A stretch of DNA of 5,736 nucleotides, taken from assembly GCA_905479965.1 (NCBI GenBank), contig CAJQOR010000031.1:1-5736 (forward strand), written 5' to 3'. Within the stretch, counting starts at the first letter, position 1; each line of letters starts with the position of its first letter. The translations under genes and the position numbers were made by a program. The notes under the pieces were generated by a model that searched no databases, was not told the DNA's origin, and saw only the letters and a program-made list of their open reading frames with translations. The DNA comes from an uncultured Rhizobiaceae group bacterium (GTDB lineage: Bacteria; Pseudomonadota; Alphaproteobacteria; Rhizobiales; Rhizobiaceae). Below are positions 5,479 to 5,736 of the stretch, piece after piece.

Positions 5479-5736
5479 CTACCAGTCTGGAAACATTGCT
5501 TCGAAATATCGAGCAATTTTGAATGAAAAAATACCTTTTAACCAAGAGGTTAGCGCAATCATTGGCGTAACGCGTGCAGCACACCCATCTTCAGGCATGT
5601 AGCCTAATACTCGTTTTGTTTCAGAAATATCCCAACGCATCCCCGGATTTTCAGACATGAGGTTTAGAGCTGCGAATGAAACATTTTTGGCGTCTATCGC
5701 ACAGCGCATCCCGTTCAAAAAATCCCGATCACTGAG
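5479..5736 (-). CDS. C-terminal part of an NAD-dependent epimerase/dehydratase-family protein, uronate-dehydrogenase-like (truncated by window edge)
   Basis: A - strand frame is open from the right edge to a TAG at 5479-5481, giving 85 residues of C-terminus; the N-terminal nucleotide-binding half lies outside the window. The visible part starts with SDRDFLNGMRCAIDAK, followed by FAALNLMSENPGMRWDISET and KRVLGYMPEDG. This order, with an RD-containing helix, a strand ending in S-x-N, a WD/S segment and a K/R-x-x-LGY-x-P turn, is typical of the end of extended short-chain dehydrogenases of the uronate dehydrogenase type, which oxidise hexuronates to aldarolactones with NAD. Other sugar-nucleotide epimerases and related dehydrogenases share the fold, so the exact activity is open. 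A TTG at 5718 could be read as a start, but the homologous-looking sequence continues upstream of it, so I treat the gene as cut by the edge. It is convergent with the TRAP cluster and not in its transcript, but may serve the same sugar-acid pathway. Confidence 0.8.
   Translation of the reverse strand, partial: LSDRDFLNGMRCAIDAKNVSFAALNLMSENPGMRWDISETKRVLGYMPEDGCAARVTPMIALTSWLKGIFSFKIARYFEAMFPDW

Noticed and set aside
5479..5718. Reading the right-edge gene as a complete 79-residue protein from TTG 5718
   Set aside because: The family-like sequence continues upstream of that codon to the edge (LSDRDF), so it is a truncated larger gene.
1..5736. CRISPR array, insertion sequence, tRNA, phage or defence system
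   Set aside because: I saw no regularly spaced repeats, no transposase-like gene, no tRNA-like cloverleaf and no defence-gene motifs; all major frames are accounted for by the transport/catabolic genes and their neighbours.

Overview
The window looks like a stretch of a heterotrophic proteobacterial chromosome, most likely an alphaproteobacterium. This is inferred from the gene types and their arrangement; no rRNA, tRNA or other lineage marker is present to settle it. Base composition looks balanced to slightly AT-rich. I see no insertion sequence, CRISPR array, tRNA, phage gene or plasmid function.

Layout: the 3' end of an unrecognised gene enters from the left on the + strand and stops at 245. 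A non-coding stretch (246-527) with small inverted repeats follows. A GntR/FCD-family regulator is encoded on the - strand (528-1220). From the other side of a 104-base divergent control region (1221-1324), a four-gene + strand cluster runs to 5402: TRAP solute-binding protein (dctP type), TRAP small membrane subunit (dctQ type), TRAP large membrane subunit (dctM type), and an FMN-dependent alpha-hydroxy-acid dehydrogenase/oxidase. After a short convergent intergenic region with a probable terminator, the C-terminal part of a - strand NAD-dependent epimerase/dehydratase-type protein (resembling uronate dehydrogenases) runs off the right edge.

How it works together (inference): the periplasmic protein captures a carboxylate, the DctQ/DctM pair imports it with a sodium gradient, and the FMN enzyme probably oxidises the imported 2-hydroxy acid, or one derived from it, to a 2-keto acid. 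The divergent GntR/FCD regulator most likely represses the cluster and its own gene through a near-perfect palindrome, ATCTGGTATATCAGAT, at 1261-1276. This resembles known operators of sugar-acid regulators in the same subfamily. Together with the neighbouring uronate-dehydrogenase-like gene, it makes a sugar acid a reasonable substrate guess alongside lactate, glycolate or mandelate-type acids. The exact substrate cannot be read from the sequence.

The points most worth a second look are the operator and a second repeat in the divergent region, a strong hairpin between dctP and dctQ, a regulator lacking one expected metal-ligand histidine, and an FMN enzyme with a changed phosphate-binding loop. 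Nothing here amounts to a clearly new biological system; it is mainly a well-formed catabolic transport operon with an undetermined substrate.
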